Positions 21,550 to 33,947 of a stretch of DNA of 64,000 bases are shown in pieces (within the stretch, counting starts at the first letter, position 1; every line of letters begins with the position of its first letter). The notes under the pieces were generated by a model. It was not told the origin of the DNA. It worked only from the letters and a program-made list of their open reading frames with translations, and did not search any database. Both the position numbers and the translations under genes were made by a program. Source of the stretch: Bimuria novae-zelandiae CBS 107.79 (Eukaryota; Ascomycota; Dothideomycetes; Pleosporales; Didymosphaeriaceae); the NCBI GenBank assembly GCA_010015655.1, contig ML976681.1, forward strand, positions 476,351 through 540,350. The letters run 5' to 3'.

Positions 21550-23629
21550 ATGGCGCCCTCAAACGGCGCAAAACGATATTTGCCTACGCAAACGAAAGAA
21601 ACGGCGCCTCCGAAACCGTTGTTTGACCCCGAACCGAGTGACACGGAAGCCGGCGCGCTGCAACCTGCGAACGGTTCACAGGAACCAGAGTGGGAGGGAT
21701 TCGAGGAGGGACGGGAATCACAGGAACATGGAGAAAGTAGCGAAGATGGGAGCAGCGAAGATGGAAGTAGCGAAGATGGGAGCAGCGAAGATGAGAGCAG
21801 CGAAGATGAGAGCAGCGAAGCCGAGAGCTCGCAAGTAGCCACAAAGAAGAAGAAGATGGAGAAGCCAATACTTCCCAAAGATGCGGAAGAGGAAGAACTC
21901 GAACGCATCATCTTCGGTGACTCTGCAGGCTTTAGAAAAGGAATAGACGGATTTTCGCTAGCACCAGGAGCTTCACTTGACGATGAGTCCGAGAAGGAAC
22001 AAGAGGATGGTGAGGACTATGGCAATGTCGCCGATCAAGATTTGTTCTTCTTTGATGCAGGACCGACAGCGCAGCCTGCGGGGTCGCTCGCTGTCGCAAA
22101 AGCGGAGGAATCGGAAGATGATGACAAGCCTGCCTGGGACGACAGCGACGACGAACGGCTGGTGGTAAGCCTTGCCTCGGTGCCACAATTGAGAAAGCTG
22201 AGGGACACGGAAGAGGATGACATGGTCAACGGGAAAGAGTATGTCCGCAGACTGCGCAGGCAGTACGAGCGATTATACCCGGTTCCTGAATGGGTGATAC
22301 ATGCGACCGGACAGGCGAAACGGAAGAGAAGGCATATTGAGGATGACGGGAGTGATGTCGAATCCGCAAGCGACATGGATGTGGATGATGAGGACCTGTC
22401 TACTCTGCCCCTGTCTATTCTGTTGAAAGATGCAGATATTATGTCTCGTAATTCGAGAAACTCTGCGAAAAAGAGAAAGCTAGAAGCCGGCACCGTAGGG
22501 ATGGTGAGGTTGAAAGACGTCACTGGGGCTGGTCCGGTTAGTACAAGATCTACTCTGATTATTGACCGAGCTAACAATATTCCTCCAGTCTGCCGTAACC
22601 TCCTTGTCGTTCCATCCCACGTACCCGCTTCTTCTCTCATCCGGTCCAAGTTCGACGCTTTCTCTCCACCATGTAAACCCCTCTGATCCTCACAACCCGA
22701 ATCCGCTTCTTACTTCACTACACATCAAACGCACGCCCCTCACTACCACGGCATTCCATCCTTCATCTTCCGATTCGCGAATTTTCCTTAGCGCACGAAG
22801 GCGGTACTTTCATGTTTGGAACCTTGCGACTGGCTTGGTAGAGAAAGTTTCTCGCGTGTACGGTCATGAGCATGAGCAACGTACAATGGAGCATTTTGCG
22901 CTGTCGCCAAATGGCAAATACATGGCTCTAAGAGGCTCCTCGAAGAAAGGCGGCGCTGTCGTCAACGTTCTAGATGCAAGGACTCTGCAATGGGTCACCC
23001 AGGCGCGCATCGAATCGAGAGGCGGAATTGCAGACTTTGCTTGGTGGGGCAATGGCAATGGTTTAATCATTGCAGGCAAGAGTGGCGAAGTCACAGAATG
23101 GAGCGTACAGCATGGCGTAGTTGGAAGGTGGATGGATGAAGGTGCCGTAGGCAACACGACTGTTGCAGTCGGTGGGAAGAGTGGAAGAGATGACTGGATT
23201 GGTGGGGACCGGTGGGTCGCCATCGGTAGCTCCAGCGGCATCGTCAATATCTACGATCGTAGGATGTGGAGTGAGAAGGACCCTTCGACTACTGGCGATG
23301 GCGATGCTTCCAACGGTGGGATTCCCAAGGCGCCGAAGCCGATACGAGCGCTCGACAACCTCACGACTCCTATATCACATCTCGCATTCTCACCAGACGG
23401 GCAAGTCCTTGCCATGGCTAGTAGATGGAAGCACGCCGCTCTGAGGCTGGTGCATCTACCTTCAGCGACAGTATACCGGAATTGGCCAAAACAGAACACC
23501 GCTTTGGGTAGGATAACGTCAATTGCGTGGGGCAGCCCCTCAGAAGAGGAAGCGAAAGAAGGTAGTATTGCGCAGCTAGCCGTGGGCATGGAGACTGGGC
23601 GCATTCGGATGTGGGAGTTGAGAGAGTGA
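21550..23629 (+). CDS. UTP18: U3 snoRNP / SSU processome protein Utp18
   Basis: Two exons, 21550-22536 and 22589-23629, give about 675 residues. The N-terminal half is acidic and low complexity: a run of SSEDG/SSEDE units near residues 62-95 comes from a 15-bp tandem repeat (about 21736-21825). The Utp18 signature KEYVRRLRRQYERLYPVPEW follows. The second exon encodes a WD40 propeller: VTSLSFHPTYPLLLSSGPSS, FLSARRRYFHVWNLATG, GSSKKGGAVVNVLDAR, WVAIGSSSGIVNIYDRR, ISHLAFSPDGQVLAMAS and GRIRMWELRE at the end. Utp18 is part of the UtpB subcomplex that assembles on nascent 35S pre-rRNA in the nucleolus; in yeast it also carries an exosome-recruiting arch-interacting motif. The intron (GTTAGT/CCTCCAG) is in phase 0. 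Confidence 0.92.
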
Positions 23630-24373
23630 TGGGTTCCGAAAATAGATCACAGCGATATATTAGGCCAATATCAAGCGCACCCGTGCTATGGTCGGGGTAT
23701 TTGTTATCGTAAGTCTACCGAGGAATCTCTCCTACCACTTGCGTTCGTTTCTGTGTCACCCTGCTTCTTTCGTACAGCACCCTGCGCTCTTCCGCTTGAG
23801 TCGAATCACATTTCCGTCTGCATATAAAAATGCCATCTAGCGTATTGCATTTTCTACCGCGGTAGCACCTGTGTGGACTCGCCAAGGTAGTTCCCCTCCG
23901 TAACGGTTGTGGAAGGTGCGTTGAACCACCGGCTACCTGGCACTTGCAGCCCACCAGCAGTGGACGATGCGAAAACAATGACACCCTCGCAGCGCACACA
24001 TATATTTTTTCATGCCACCCCGGAGGTTCTCTATGGAGATTTGCGCAACAGGGGTGGACTGCGCTCATAGACGTGTGTGTCCATGGTAGTACAAGGTAGG
24101 ATGGGATACGCCTGCAGACCCACCCAGTGCGCTTGCCTACATTCCCGCGACCTCACCTCACACTTTTCCCATCGTCACCACTACAATGCGCAGACGGCAG
24201 GAGGCTGCCTGGTGCGGGCAAACAAACAATGCGCGTGCCTGGCAAGCTTTGCTTCCTCAACCTTCACAACCTTCACATTTTGGACCTTCACCCACACTCC
24301 AGCATTGCGCAACACACTTCCTTGGGCATTTTCGATGCTGCATCCTAGCTGAAACATTTTCTCGCCCACCCTT
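23630..24373. other. Intergenic region UTP18 to mucin-like gene
   Basis: About 740 bp with no supported ORF. It includes C/T-rich runs before 24374, as usual upstream of fungal start sites. Confidence 0.35.
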
Positions 24374-27300
24374 ATGATATATATGGCCTACGGCAAGCAG
24401 AGGAATCGGAAGAACAAGAACAAGGTTACCAAAGACGTAGACCAGCCGACTGGAACTCCACGCGCCCAATCCTCAACAAGTCCTTCCCACGTCATTGCCA
24501 CTCGCACTTCAACAACTCCAAATACGAGCGGCAGTGGAGCCTCAGAAGCCCCGATAGCCTCCAGTATGACGTCTTTGTCTCCTGCATCCCTCGAAAGCCA
24601 GGGAAAGCTTCATACTAAACGTCCAATGGCTTCCTACTTGCTAAAGCGACGTTCCTGGATGCCGCAGCTAACTTACTGGCTACCAAGACAAGTCCTCGAT
24701 TGGATCCGCTGGATACGGAATTTCGTCTTTGCTGTTTACCATCTGTTCACGGGCATTCATTGGCTCGATGGGGTCGTTTCGCTCATCTTTCTTGCATGTT
24801 TCCTTTTTGCATGCTGGGCTGCAATAGAAGGCTTGCTTAATATTTTCAAGGGAGTAGCTGCACAGGATGCCGACTGCAGCATTGTGTTCGTTACGATACC
24901 AGGCCCAATCGTTACGGTTTCCCTCGTCGGTCAAACCCCCACAGATCCAAACCACGGGACGTACTATTATTCGGTTATCAATGGAACGACGCGCTGGCTT
25001 GACAGCATCGCACCGCCTACGCGCACCAGCATCCTGGCTACGACGAGGCCGAGTTTCAGTCCTACCGCCCCTCCACCGGGACAGCCACCTACACCGGGTG
25101 TTCCGCCATCATCACCCGGCAGTCCATCCGTCACGCGTAAGTCCGCATTTGTGAAATTTTTTCCATGAAAATACAAAACGATGACCGCTATGCAGCCTCG
25201 TCTGTAATCGTGCCGCCGCCGGTTTCTGTTCCTGGCACACCAAGCACATGGAGTTCACCGAGCGCGCGTAAGTTGGCCGTTGTAATGTGCATTTTTGAGT
25301 GACACATAACTGACATGCATTTGCAGCATCGCCTACAAATATGCCACTGCCCCCATATGGCATCCCGCCTGACAGTCTATCCGCCGTTCCATTTATGAGT
25401 CCATCTGGCAGTCCATCTTCCAGTTCAGGCGTCCCTCCCCCCAGCACAACCACCACAGTGCCACCAGGAGCAACGTACTCTTCCTCACCGACTTCTAATA
25501 GCCAGGCCGGACAGCCGCCACCCTCCAGGCCTCCTCCGGTCATCTTGACGAGCACATTGAAAGGACCTGGAGGAACATCGACAGTCGTTGTCACGTTGTC
25601 CAATGTACCAAATCTGTAAGTGGGCTTAGGCGCAATGTATGTTGAGGTTTGTGCTCATCATATCGTTACGCAAGGCCGTCTAGCGCCTCGGAATCTCCAG
25701 CTTCCAGCACGACTACACAAGGTCCCAGTGTGCCAACGACAGACCCCTCAACTTCAAGTGGTAGCTCGAACCCGCCGCCTACAACAAGTTTGCTAGGTAG
25801 CCCAGGCGCGACTCTGTCGACGCCAGTGACTCCAGGATTTCCGTCGCTATCACCGACCACGCAGCCCAGTGCACCACCTGATGTTTCTGGAACCGCACCG
25901 GAGTCTTCTCCCATACCGTCTGCGAGTACGCCACCTGAGAGCACGCCGCCTGTGAGTACGCCGTCCGAGAGTACGCCACCTGCGAGCATGCCGCCTGAGA
26001 GTACGCCACCTGAGAGCACGCCGCCTGTGAGTACGCCGTCTGAGAGCACCCCATCGGAGAGCACGCCGTCCGAGACTACGCCGTCTGAGAGTACTCCATC
26101 GGAGAGCATGCCCTCTGAGAGTACGCCGCATGAGAGGATGCCGCCTGAAAGTACGCCGTCTGAGAGTACAACCTCTCCGCCTCCTACGGTACCTGCCAGT
26201 AGTGCTCAAAGTGTGTCGCCAAGCATGTCATCCACTGGCACTACCCTAGAATCATCTAGCCCTTCAAGTCTGTCCTCGGGCGTGTCTAGACCAACATCCG
26301 GCTCGAGTCCTACTGGTTCTTCTCCCTCTGTAGGACCCAGCAGCCTCAGCAGCGTGGACAGTACACAATTCACGTTGTTTCTACCCGGGCCATCTACCAA
26401 TACGTCTCCCTCGATGGGTCCCTCTGCGACACCTAGTCGTTCTGTTTCCACTTCTGCAGTCGCATCAAGTCAAGCGTCATCGACAGTGACCTCCCTTACC
26501 TCCAGCAGAAGCGAGCCCCTGCCCTCATTTGAAACTGCAGTGACGACATCGGGCTCTAATATGACTTTGACGATTTCTAGCGGGTTTATCTCCTCTTCCA
26601 CGACCTCTGCGACCACAATATCGGTGCCAAGCTCGAAATCCACAACTGTGATTTTGACCAGGACCTCTACGGTACCTTTGAGCTCGCCATCCGTCACTAC
26701 TAATACGACCATCACGAGTCTAGTCGTAGTCCCACCCTCGCCGCCCGTATTCGTCAATACGACCACGACCACGACTCTCAACTCAACGTCAAGTACAACC
26801 ACGTCGAGCTTGACTTCATCTTCAAATGTACCTATTCGTCATTAGCGGATACCTAAACAGCGGATGCTAACAGATGCTCTTTTAGGACGTATCTACTGTT
26901 ACCTCCACGCCCCTCTTCCCTTCCTCTGGTTGGAACAACACAGAGCCAGTTGAGGTGACCACCGCTGCAATGGTGACCAAAGTGCTGGCCTACGCCGACA
27001 CTGAGTTTAGCTTGGCCTTTCCGAAGCCTGACATTACGACCACTGTCTCATATTGGGACGGAACATATCCGTCGATAACGGGTCCTGACTGGACGGACTT
27101 GCCTCTGACAACGCGAACGTTGCGCCAAACGCCGCTTTCTGGACTACCATCATTGGCCTCAGAACTACCTTCGTTTGAACTGCTCAGCAGTCTGCAAACG
27201 CCGCTTTCTGGATTACCATCATTAAGTTCAGAACTATCGTCTTTTGAAATGCTCAGCAGTTTGCAAACGCCGCCGCTCTCCAGACCGCCTGTAGGTTATC

Positions 27301-28127
27301 CGAGAACACCTAACGCCTACGGAATCGGCTAATGGTGTGTACAGATTTCATCATCGAGCAGTCGCAGATTGACGACTCTGAAAACGGTGATCATAACCAC
27401 AATCATCATTGGGGACGAAGACGAAGCAGCACCGACAGCGATGGCCACACGAACAGAGACAAGAGCAGTAGCAGCCAGGGCTGCTGAGGAAGATCCAGGG
27501 CCAACGTCATGCGGAGAGTCAGGCAACTTCACGCTCACGTTTGACGATTCGACTGTTTCTGGAGAAAACAGTGGTGTTCTGCCAGTGGGTGGCATGAGCC
27601 CGTACCATCATCTCTTCTACGCCAACGGTTTCGTGTATCTTCCAGACAAGTGGGAGCCCTACGCAGCGGTTTCACAGCCGAACGTGGCCATATTCTTGCC
27701 GTTGGGCAGCAGTTTGCTTCCCAATTCTGCGTTTGCAGGAACACTACTCCCCGGCGAACTTGGTGCGGGGCCTCGGGCTTCGGTGTCAGCGTACTGGTTC
27801 AATGCTCGGTCTGGGTTCTTTGGATGCGCACTAGACGGGATCACGCCTTGTGCGCTCCGAATATCGGGCTATCGTTACGACAATACGCTGAAGAGCGAGG
27901 TACTTGTTGCGGAACAGAATGTCACGATTCCGCCATGCCTGGGCTACATCAACTGCAAGATGTCGCAGGTCAGGTTCAATAATCAGTTCCAGGCGCTCTC
28001 GGGCATCCAGTTCAACGCGTATACATACAATCTGGGGATACCGCTGATATTCATGATGGACGACTTGCAGATGGAGTGGTACAACAACTCGTGCTCGGCC
28101 GGGGTCCTTCGCATCGGTCACAGTTAG
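24374..28127 (+). CDS. Mucin-like Ser/Thr/Pro-rich membrane protein with C-terminal globular domain
   Basis: Six exons, 24374-25136, 25196-25267, 25327-25615, 25675-26827, 26886-27290 and 27345-28127, keep frame throughout and give about 1154 residues. There is no N-terminal signal peptide. A basic, Ser-rich start is followed by one strong hydrophobic segment (about 132-152, containing VVSLIFLACFLFACWA), so a type II orientation is likely. Residues 220-760 are Pro/Ser/Thr-rich and probably O-glycosylated, with a 5-residue PSEST/PPEST tandem repeat. A 23-residue repeat (SSLQTPLSGLPSL...) lies in exon 5. The last 230 residues are globular, from about TSCGESGNFTLTFDD, with Cys pairs, GVLPVGGMSPYHHLFYANGF and FMMDDLQMEWYNNSC. 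Similar stalk-plus-domain proteins occur in other ascomycetes; I cannot name a function. Intron 3 ends in AAG. A role at the cell surface is inferred. Confidence 0.75.
25921..26170 (+). repeat. 15-bp coding minisatellite (P-S/P-E-S-T units)
   Basis: About 16 imperfect units of 15 bp encode five-residue blocks such as PPEST, PSEST, PPVST and PSETT. The frame is kept in every unit. Length change by whole units would alter only stalk length. Confidence 0.8.
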
Positions 28128-29085
28128 TACAAGCATCAGAAGGGAGGTATTCTTTTGGCACTAATACGGTGTGTGCAGGTTTGGGGCCAGGCCTTTGAGG
28201 CCACCATGCAACGTCACAGTGCCTATTTCAGAGCAATAGCTTCTAGGATACATGATTGAGGAGATGATACAACAGCGATATCGGGATATAGATTGTATGG
28301 ATTAAGTCAGGCATTGTACGTGGCGTATAGGCACCTGGGAGATAATCGTAATGAAGGTTTCTGCAGATGATGGCTCCCAAGGCGCAGGTGATTGACTGTG
28401 GCGAGTTATAAAGCGTGAGGTGCCTGGTGACCCCACGCGGCATGGCTTGGTGGTTGGCTGGAAGAACCCCGCATGGGGCGGTGCGTCTGAGACATGTCGG
28501 GCAGCCGCGTCCCGAAGTGTCGAGTGATCTCGAGAGAGGAACTCACCTCATCACGGCACAAGAATTCGTCAAATGAAGAGTGGAGTGTGGCGGGCCTCGA
28601 CGGACTTTAGCCAGCCTTATCGCGGACGCAAATCAGGCATCGCGCCTTCCTCGGCGCGTGTCTGCCTCAGCACGCCGTTCGCGTGACGATGGTTGGCCGC
28701 GCGTGACGCGATCCTGGATGGAGGGAGGCTTCTTATACCCCGAGGCCGCCTGCAGGACGGCTGGCTGCGCTGTGCCGTTCGTTCGCATGTACTGACTGAC
28801 CATTCGTCTCTCCATCTGTACCTTCACTCACGTCCCCCAAGCGAGAGCACGCAGTCCCGTGTTTGGTCCGGGGTGTGAATGCGGAGGCGAGACTGATACA
28901 TCTGCTGTGGCTCCGGAAGTTCCTGGCTGCGGTGTGCCTAGCTGGACTCGGTCTAGAGCGACATACCCACCAAAGACCTTTCACACTGACACCCTCTCAC
29001 TGAACCACATCCTCGCGCGCGAGGTTGTTCGCCAGTATCCAACCTCTCCTCTCTTGCCGACGGCTCCCTCAGCGCCCGCGCCACC
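28128..29085. other. Intergenic region upstream of the CCCH gene
   Basis: About 960 bp. GC rises towards 29085. Several short overlapping frames have no family character. Nothing else is seen. Confidence 0.3.
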
Positions 29086-31090
29086 ATGACTGCGTTTGCA
29101 TCCCGACAATCGCAGGAGCCGCGGCTCGCAGATAAACCCCACCACTCGCCCCCACCAATCCAACAGGACCCTTTTGCCCACCAGCTCAATCCGCCGCCTG
29201 CGCTCCCCCCGCAGAATCCGCAAGTCTCCCACCGCGCCTCGGCCGACTTCAGACACAACTCGTCCAACGGTAGCATGGCGAACGGCAACGGGCCCATGGC
29301 GGTGCCAGGCGGCCCGCATGGTCGCATGAGCAGCAACGGCCACGGGAACCTGCGCGAGATGGGCTTCGGCGGTCCGCGCAGTCCGCCCAACAACAAGAGT
29401 AGGTCCATTTGGCTACGACGAGCTTCTGTGCTGACACGATACCAGGCACCTCCCATGTGCCCTGCAAATTCTACCGCCAGGGAGCTTGCCAGGCCGGCAA
29501 GGCCTGTCCCTTTCTGCATTCGGACGAGCCGCTGACGGAGCGCGCACCGTGCAAGTACTTCACAAAGGTAGCATCTCCCGAAAATGCGCAAGAATTGAGG
29601 CCTAACTAGTATAGGGTAACTGCAAGTTTGGCCCGAAATGCATGTTGGCCCACATTCTCCCCAACGGTCACGTCGTGAATCGCACCAATATCGGTGGGCA
29701 CCATGGCGGAGGTCCCTTCGGACGCATGAATATCCCGCATCATCCAGACCCTGCACCCACCAGCTCGCTGTTGTCCATGGCCCACCTCGCACCCGCCAAC
29801 CAGTGCCAGTATGCGCTTTCGCAGGAAGACTATATTGGAACCCAGAAAGACCAATATGATATGATACCCACTATCGACACGACTTTCTCCTCTCATCCTG
29901 GCTCAAACTATGGATCTCCTCCGAACGAGAATGGCCGCATGCCTATTTCACCCGTTCAGAAGGGGCTCAGTGTAATGGACGTGCAGCTACCGGCTTCATT
30001 TGACAGCCAGGGCGTCTCTCATATGGCGCGATATGGTCCCGTTGCTTCGTCTGTTCCTGCCAAGTTCCTCACCGGTTCACCCCCTTCGTCTTTCCTGGGA
30101 GAGTCTCCAGCACTTCGAAATCTACACGATTCTGCATTTGGTGAAAACTCCCGGAGCATGGCTGCAGCATTGGGCTCGTCCCCACCCGAGTCGAATGGGC
30201 AGCCTACCGGGCGACGCATTATGCACTCGGAGATGGGTGCGACGCGGCCCAGGGGAATGGTGTCCTCTAGTGTTGGCGCGCGACCGCCGCTCGCTATGAA
30301 CGACGATTGGGATGAGCTAGAGAACCTAGGCAAATTCGAGGAGGATCTCATCCCGAGCTCGCTTAACGACTTGCTCACACCACAAGAGAAGATGCGACGG
30401 TTTTCACGCGACCACGGTGACAACGACGGCAACTCGCTCTCGCACCGAACTTCGTTTTCCAGGCTGGGAGCTTCTCCTACGGCGGCAGATGTAAAAACCG
30501 GATCGTCACCCTCTCGCTTCCAGTCAATCTGGGGCAAGCAACCGGCGCAAGAATCTAGATTCGAACCCGGATCAGTAGGGTCACAGTTCGGACATGTCGG
30601 CTCGCCACTGCGCAACTCTACCCTCCACCCCGGCGCAAGCCCATCCCTCCGTGCCATGTCCCGGCCGCAGGCCAACGATGCCTTTGTCTCCTCACCTCCG
30701 CGGCAAGCTTCAATGAGTATGATTAGCCAGCAGTTGCAGCGCACTAGGCTCTCGTCGCGTGCTTCGGAAGAGGGCGCCCCGCCGAGCATGCCTATGCATC
30801 CAGGGATGAACCGGCTCACCTCCGCGTCCAGCATCGGAAGCTCAGGCGGTCGACTCGGTATGGATAGAGCTGTTAGCAGCAGCAGCATCAACCGCGAGAG
30901 GATTGAGGAAGAGCAGGGCCTGTTCAGTATGGAAGAGGAGGAGGGGCTTGATGGCAAAGGCCGAGATGGTGCGTCGACGACATCTAGCACGAGCAACAAG
31001 CGCTTAAGTGGGCTTTCATGGGGCAGTGGCGGCAAGGCTAGTCCGAATCTTAACCCTATTGGCGGACTCAGAGCTACCAAGTTCTCGTAA
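29086..31090 (+). CDS. Tandem CCCH zinc-finger protein
   Basis: Three exons, 29086-29398, 29446-29567 and 29615-31090, give about 636 residues. Two C-x7-C-x5-C-x3-H fingers are formed across exons 2 and 3: CKFYRQGACQAGKACPFLH (about residues 109-127) and CKYFTKGNCKFGPKCMLAH (about 139-157), the second split by intron 2. The spacing is that of RNA-binding CCCH proteins. The rest is Ser/Pro/Gly-rich and probably disordered, with MNDDWDELENLGKFEEDLIP and SLNDLLTPQEKMRRFSR as islands of stronger sequence. The layout resembles the fungal proteins related to yeast Lee1, a poorly studied CCCH protein. RNA binding is a family inference. Intron donors are GTAGGT and GTAGCA. Confidence 0.82.
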
Positions 31091-31960
31091 ATGCCTTTTT
31101 CGGCCGATCAGCGATGTCGAAGAACCAAGTGGCCGGATACGAATCACGACGAGGCGATGTCGATAAACGTGGCCGGGCGGTCCTTCTACTCGCTTTGTGT
31201 TGCCAAAGCCAGCACGAGACGACATGATCTGCTAAGCAGCAATACCACATCTACCCGCTACTTGGCTCCGGTGGTCATCTACTCGAATTTTCGACATTTC
31301 CTTGTCTTTTGAAAAATTCCAGCGGCTTAGGCGATCCTTGCATATTGGGGCGTTACTCTCTTTCTCTGTCCAGACCGACCCGATACGGCCCGGCCAAATT
31401 CGAATGTATAATCCTTACCCTACTGCATAGACCATGCTACATTTCTTTTGCGGCATTTAAGCGATGCACCTCGACACGACCCGATACGATATGATATAAA
31501 AGAATGGCGAGATATGATGTTTTGGCGTACGACTGGGTGGGGGAAGGGAAGGGGCGTGTGCGGATGAGGTTCCTGCATCGCGCGTGTGCTTTCCACTTCG
31601 GATGCTCGGGTGATGAACGGATGGGTTGGGCTACGAGCGGGACAAGAGAACTCTTGGCCGCCCATTGTGGTGGACGGCAAGGGAAGCACGGAGGATGTGT
31701 ATGTGTGTACGAACAATATCAGGTATCAAGAGCCTCGACAAGAGACGTGAATAGATGGTACCCTATGGGTTTCCTCCTGATGTCTTTCATGCCCACCACG
31801 TCCCCTAGGGTCTTTAATCTGAATCAACCTCTCCAGGTGGCCCTTTGTACGCGTCCCGTTCGTGCGAAGTATCCAACAGAACTTACAACTGCACAGGAAT
31901 TCATCAAATCCCCCATCCAATCCACGACACTCCCCCACCCATGCATCTTCAGAAACTGTC
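31091..31960. other. Intergenic region CCCH gene to GNAT pseudogene
   Basis: About 870 bp. It holds the 3' ends of the two flanking loci, which face each other. Short frames overlap and have no motif. Confidence 0.3.
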
Positions 31961-32821
31961 TCACACCGAAGTCGTCTTCGCGGGCCTCCTCATCCACAAA
32001 TACCTCTGCTTCTGCCGCGGATCGTCCGTCGCCCACTTCGCCGGCGGCTCCATCGTAGCGTGCTCGACCATTTCAAACCCGAATTTCTCGTAAAGATGGC
32101 GTGTGTAGTAGGGTGACTCGACGACCGCCTAGATGCGTGATGTGTTAGTTTTATTTATGGGTAAGGATATAGGTAGGGGAGGAGGGGAGGAGGAGTTACC
32201 TCGACGCCTAGGCGGTCTGCGATGTCGATGCCCTACTGCATCAGCATCGTGCCTGCGCCGCGGAACTGGTGCTCAGGATCGATGCACATGAGATCGAGTG
32301 CTTCACAAAACCCTCGTCAGCACCGCTAAACCTGCTCTGTCCCACCCAGGTACACAACCCAATGCTTTCCCCCAGCCTTATACAAGGCTCTCCGCAGACC
32401 TCTCTCTCCGATAAAAAAAATCACTCACAAACTAAATTCCCCCTACTCCGCCTAACAGCCTCCCTTCTCCGCCCTAAATACTCATTAAAAAACCACTCCG
32501 CTTTCTCCCTCTCCTCGTCACTGTCCCAATAATCCCCCTCCAACTTACGAACCTCTTCCGGTACAACCCCATCATACACATTCCATTTTGGAAACCCCAC
32601 AGCCGCGCCGGTCTGGGTATCTGTTACTTTTACAAAAGTCGTGTTGGGGTCGGAGTGCTTTGTGGAGAGGAAGCGGGAGGCGCCGGCCGCGCGCCGGAGG
32701 GGGTAGAGTGCTGTGGAAAGACGGATTCGATGTAGGGGTGGGAGTGGCCGAAGGAGAGGGACATGAGGACGAAGATGCGGGGCATGTCAGCGTCGGTGCA
32801 GGGGGAGAGTTGGAGCGCCAT
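31961..32821 (-). pseudogene. GNAT acetyltransferase pseudogene
   Basis: From the ATG at 32821 the minus strand reads MALQLSPCTDADMPRIFVLM, a GNAT start. Near 32692-32706 the frame slips by one. The correct family sequence continues in the next frame: RAAGASRFLSTKHSDPNTTF, then VPEEVRKLEGDYWDSDEERE. After an intron-like gap (GTGAGT at about 32428, AAG about 32303) comes DLMCIDPEHQFRGAGTMLMQ, a TAG at 32233-32235, then GIDIADRLGVE, a second intron and VVESPYYTRHLYEKFGFEMV, ending at 31961. The acetyl-CoA motif FRGAGT is intact. The intact GNAT at 20134-20808 has Trp (LLKWG) where this copy has the stop, so TGG to TAG is the likely change. A frameshift plus a nonsense codon make a functional product unlikely. 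Confidence 0.8.
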
Positions 32822-33438
32822 GGTGGATAGGTATGGCGCTGGGAGATTCGAGGGGTGAGGTCGTTAACGACAATAAAAAAGAGTAGATATAAGCGAGGGA
32901 TAAACATGAGGGTTGAGATAGGCGAAATGTTGCGTTGCGGCGTAGTTGTTAGGCGGACCCAATCGGGGAGGGGATGTAGCCGCCGGCTTATACATGGTAG
33001 ACACCAGGAAAGTGTGGTCAGTTACTGCAGGGACATTTGCTACATGATGTCTGGCGGCAGACGTTTCCGAATGGAGTGACTACGTCGTGGAGTCTAAGGT
33101 CGGGCTCCATGCATCCCTCGCCCCACCTCCTTATTTTCCCGGCAAAACTATCCACAAGCGGCAGATAATAAAATACTCTCTCTATTCTTATCTGGCGCTG
33201 TTCGAAGAAATCCCTCTAAAGAATCATCCGCCAAACGTGACTGCAACCAAGTATATAGAGCCATAGTAGAGCCACCCAACAGCCCGCAGAAGACTGACCT
33301 GGGGCAAATCCGCACAAATCAACCGTCGCCATCAGCACCCCTCTACTCTTCACCACAACGCTGAGTTCCAGCTGCGTCCTCGCAAAAGGTTTAGACGGAC
33401 GAAAAGCCAAGAGTGGTTGTGGTGATAGCCCACTTCCC

Positions 33439-33469
<31 letters not shown>

Positions 33470-33947
33470 AAAAAAAAAAGGCGAACTGACACAAAAAACT
33501 GCCCAACCCATGGTGCTCTAGAGCGTGTGTATTTCCTGCAATAAGCGGACCTAATGCCCGCGTACAAAGTAAATTGTATCGCTCGTTCTGGGATGACATA
33601 CAGGACACCTACTCGAGATTTCATGTTCGGAACGTTCCATATTGAAATCAACTGCATTATGACGCCAATAGTTACTCCATAGGCATAGTATTATATACAT
33701 ACAACAAACTTTGATCTGCGTGGCCGCAGTGTTTAGCAGGGCAATGACCCGCTGAAAGGAAAGGAGTATAACTCTCAAGGATTATAAAATTGGACTATTT
33801 GATATGAATTGTGTTTGTTGTGAAGTGTTTTACCGCGGCTTCCCGAATCTGGCGAAGCTCTAAAGTTGACAAACTTTGACCATACTAATTATTAGAATCA
33901 ACCAAGTAGCGGCTCCACTCGACGCACTCCCAGACGGCCAAGATATT
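32822..33947. other. Intergenic region with homopolymer tract
   Basis: About 1.1 kb between the GNAT pseudogene promoter side and the 3' end of the secreted protein gene. Apart from the C/A homopolymer tract no structure or gene is seen. Confidence 0.35.
33436..33479 (+). repeat. Poly-C tract directly joined to poly-A tract
   Basis: About 24 consecutive C are followed without a break by about 20 A. Exact counts may be affected by sequencing. Confidence 0.85.

Noticed and set aside
25921..26170. CRISPR-like or regulatory repeat array
   Set aside because: Units are 15 bp, contiguous and in frame, so this is a coding minisatellite.
30019..31080. 353-codon minus-strand open frame
   Set aside because: Antisense to exon 3 of the CCCH gene. 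The plus-strand frame connects in phase to both zinc fingers.
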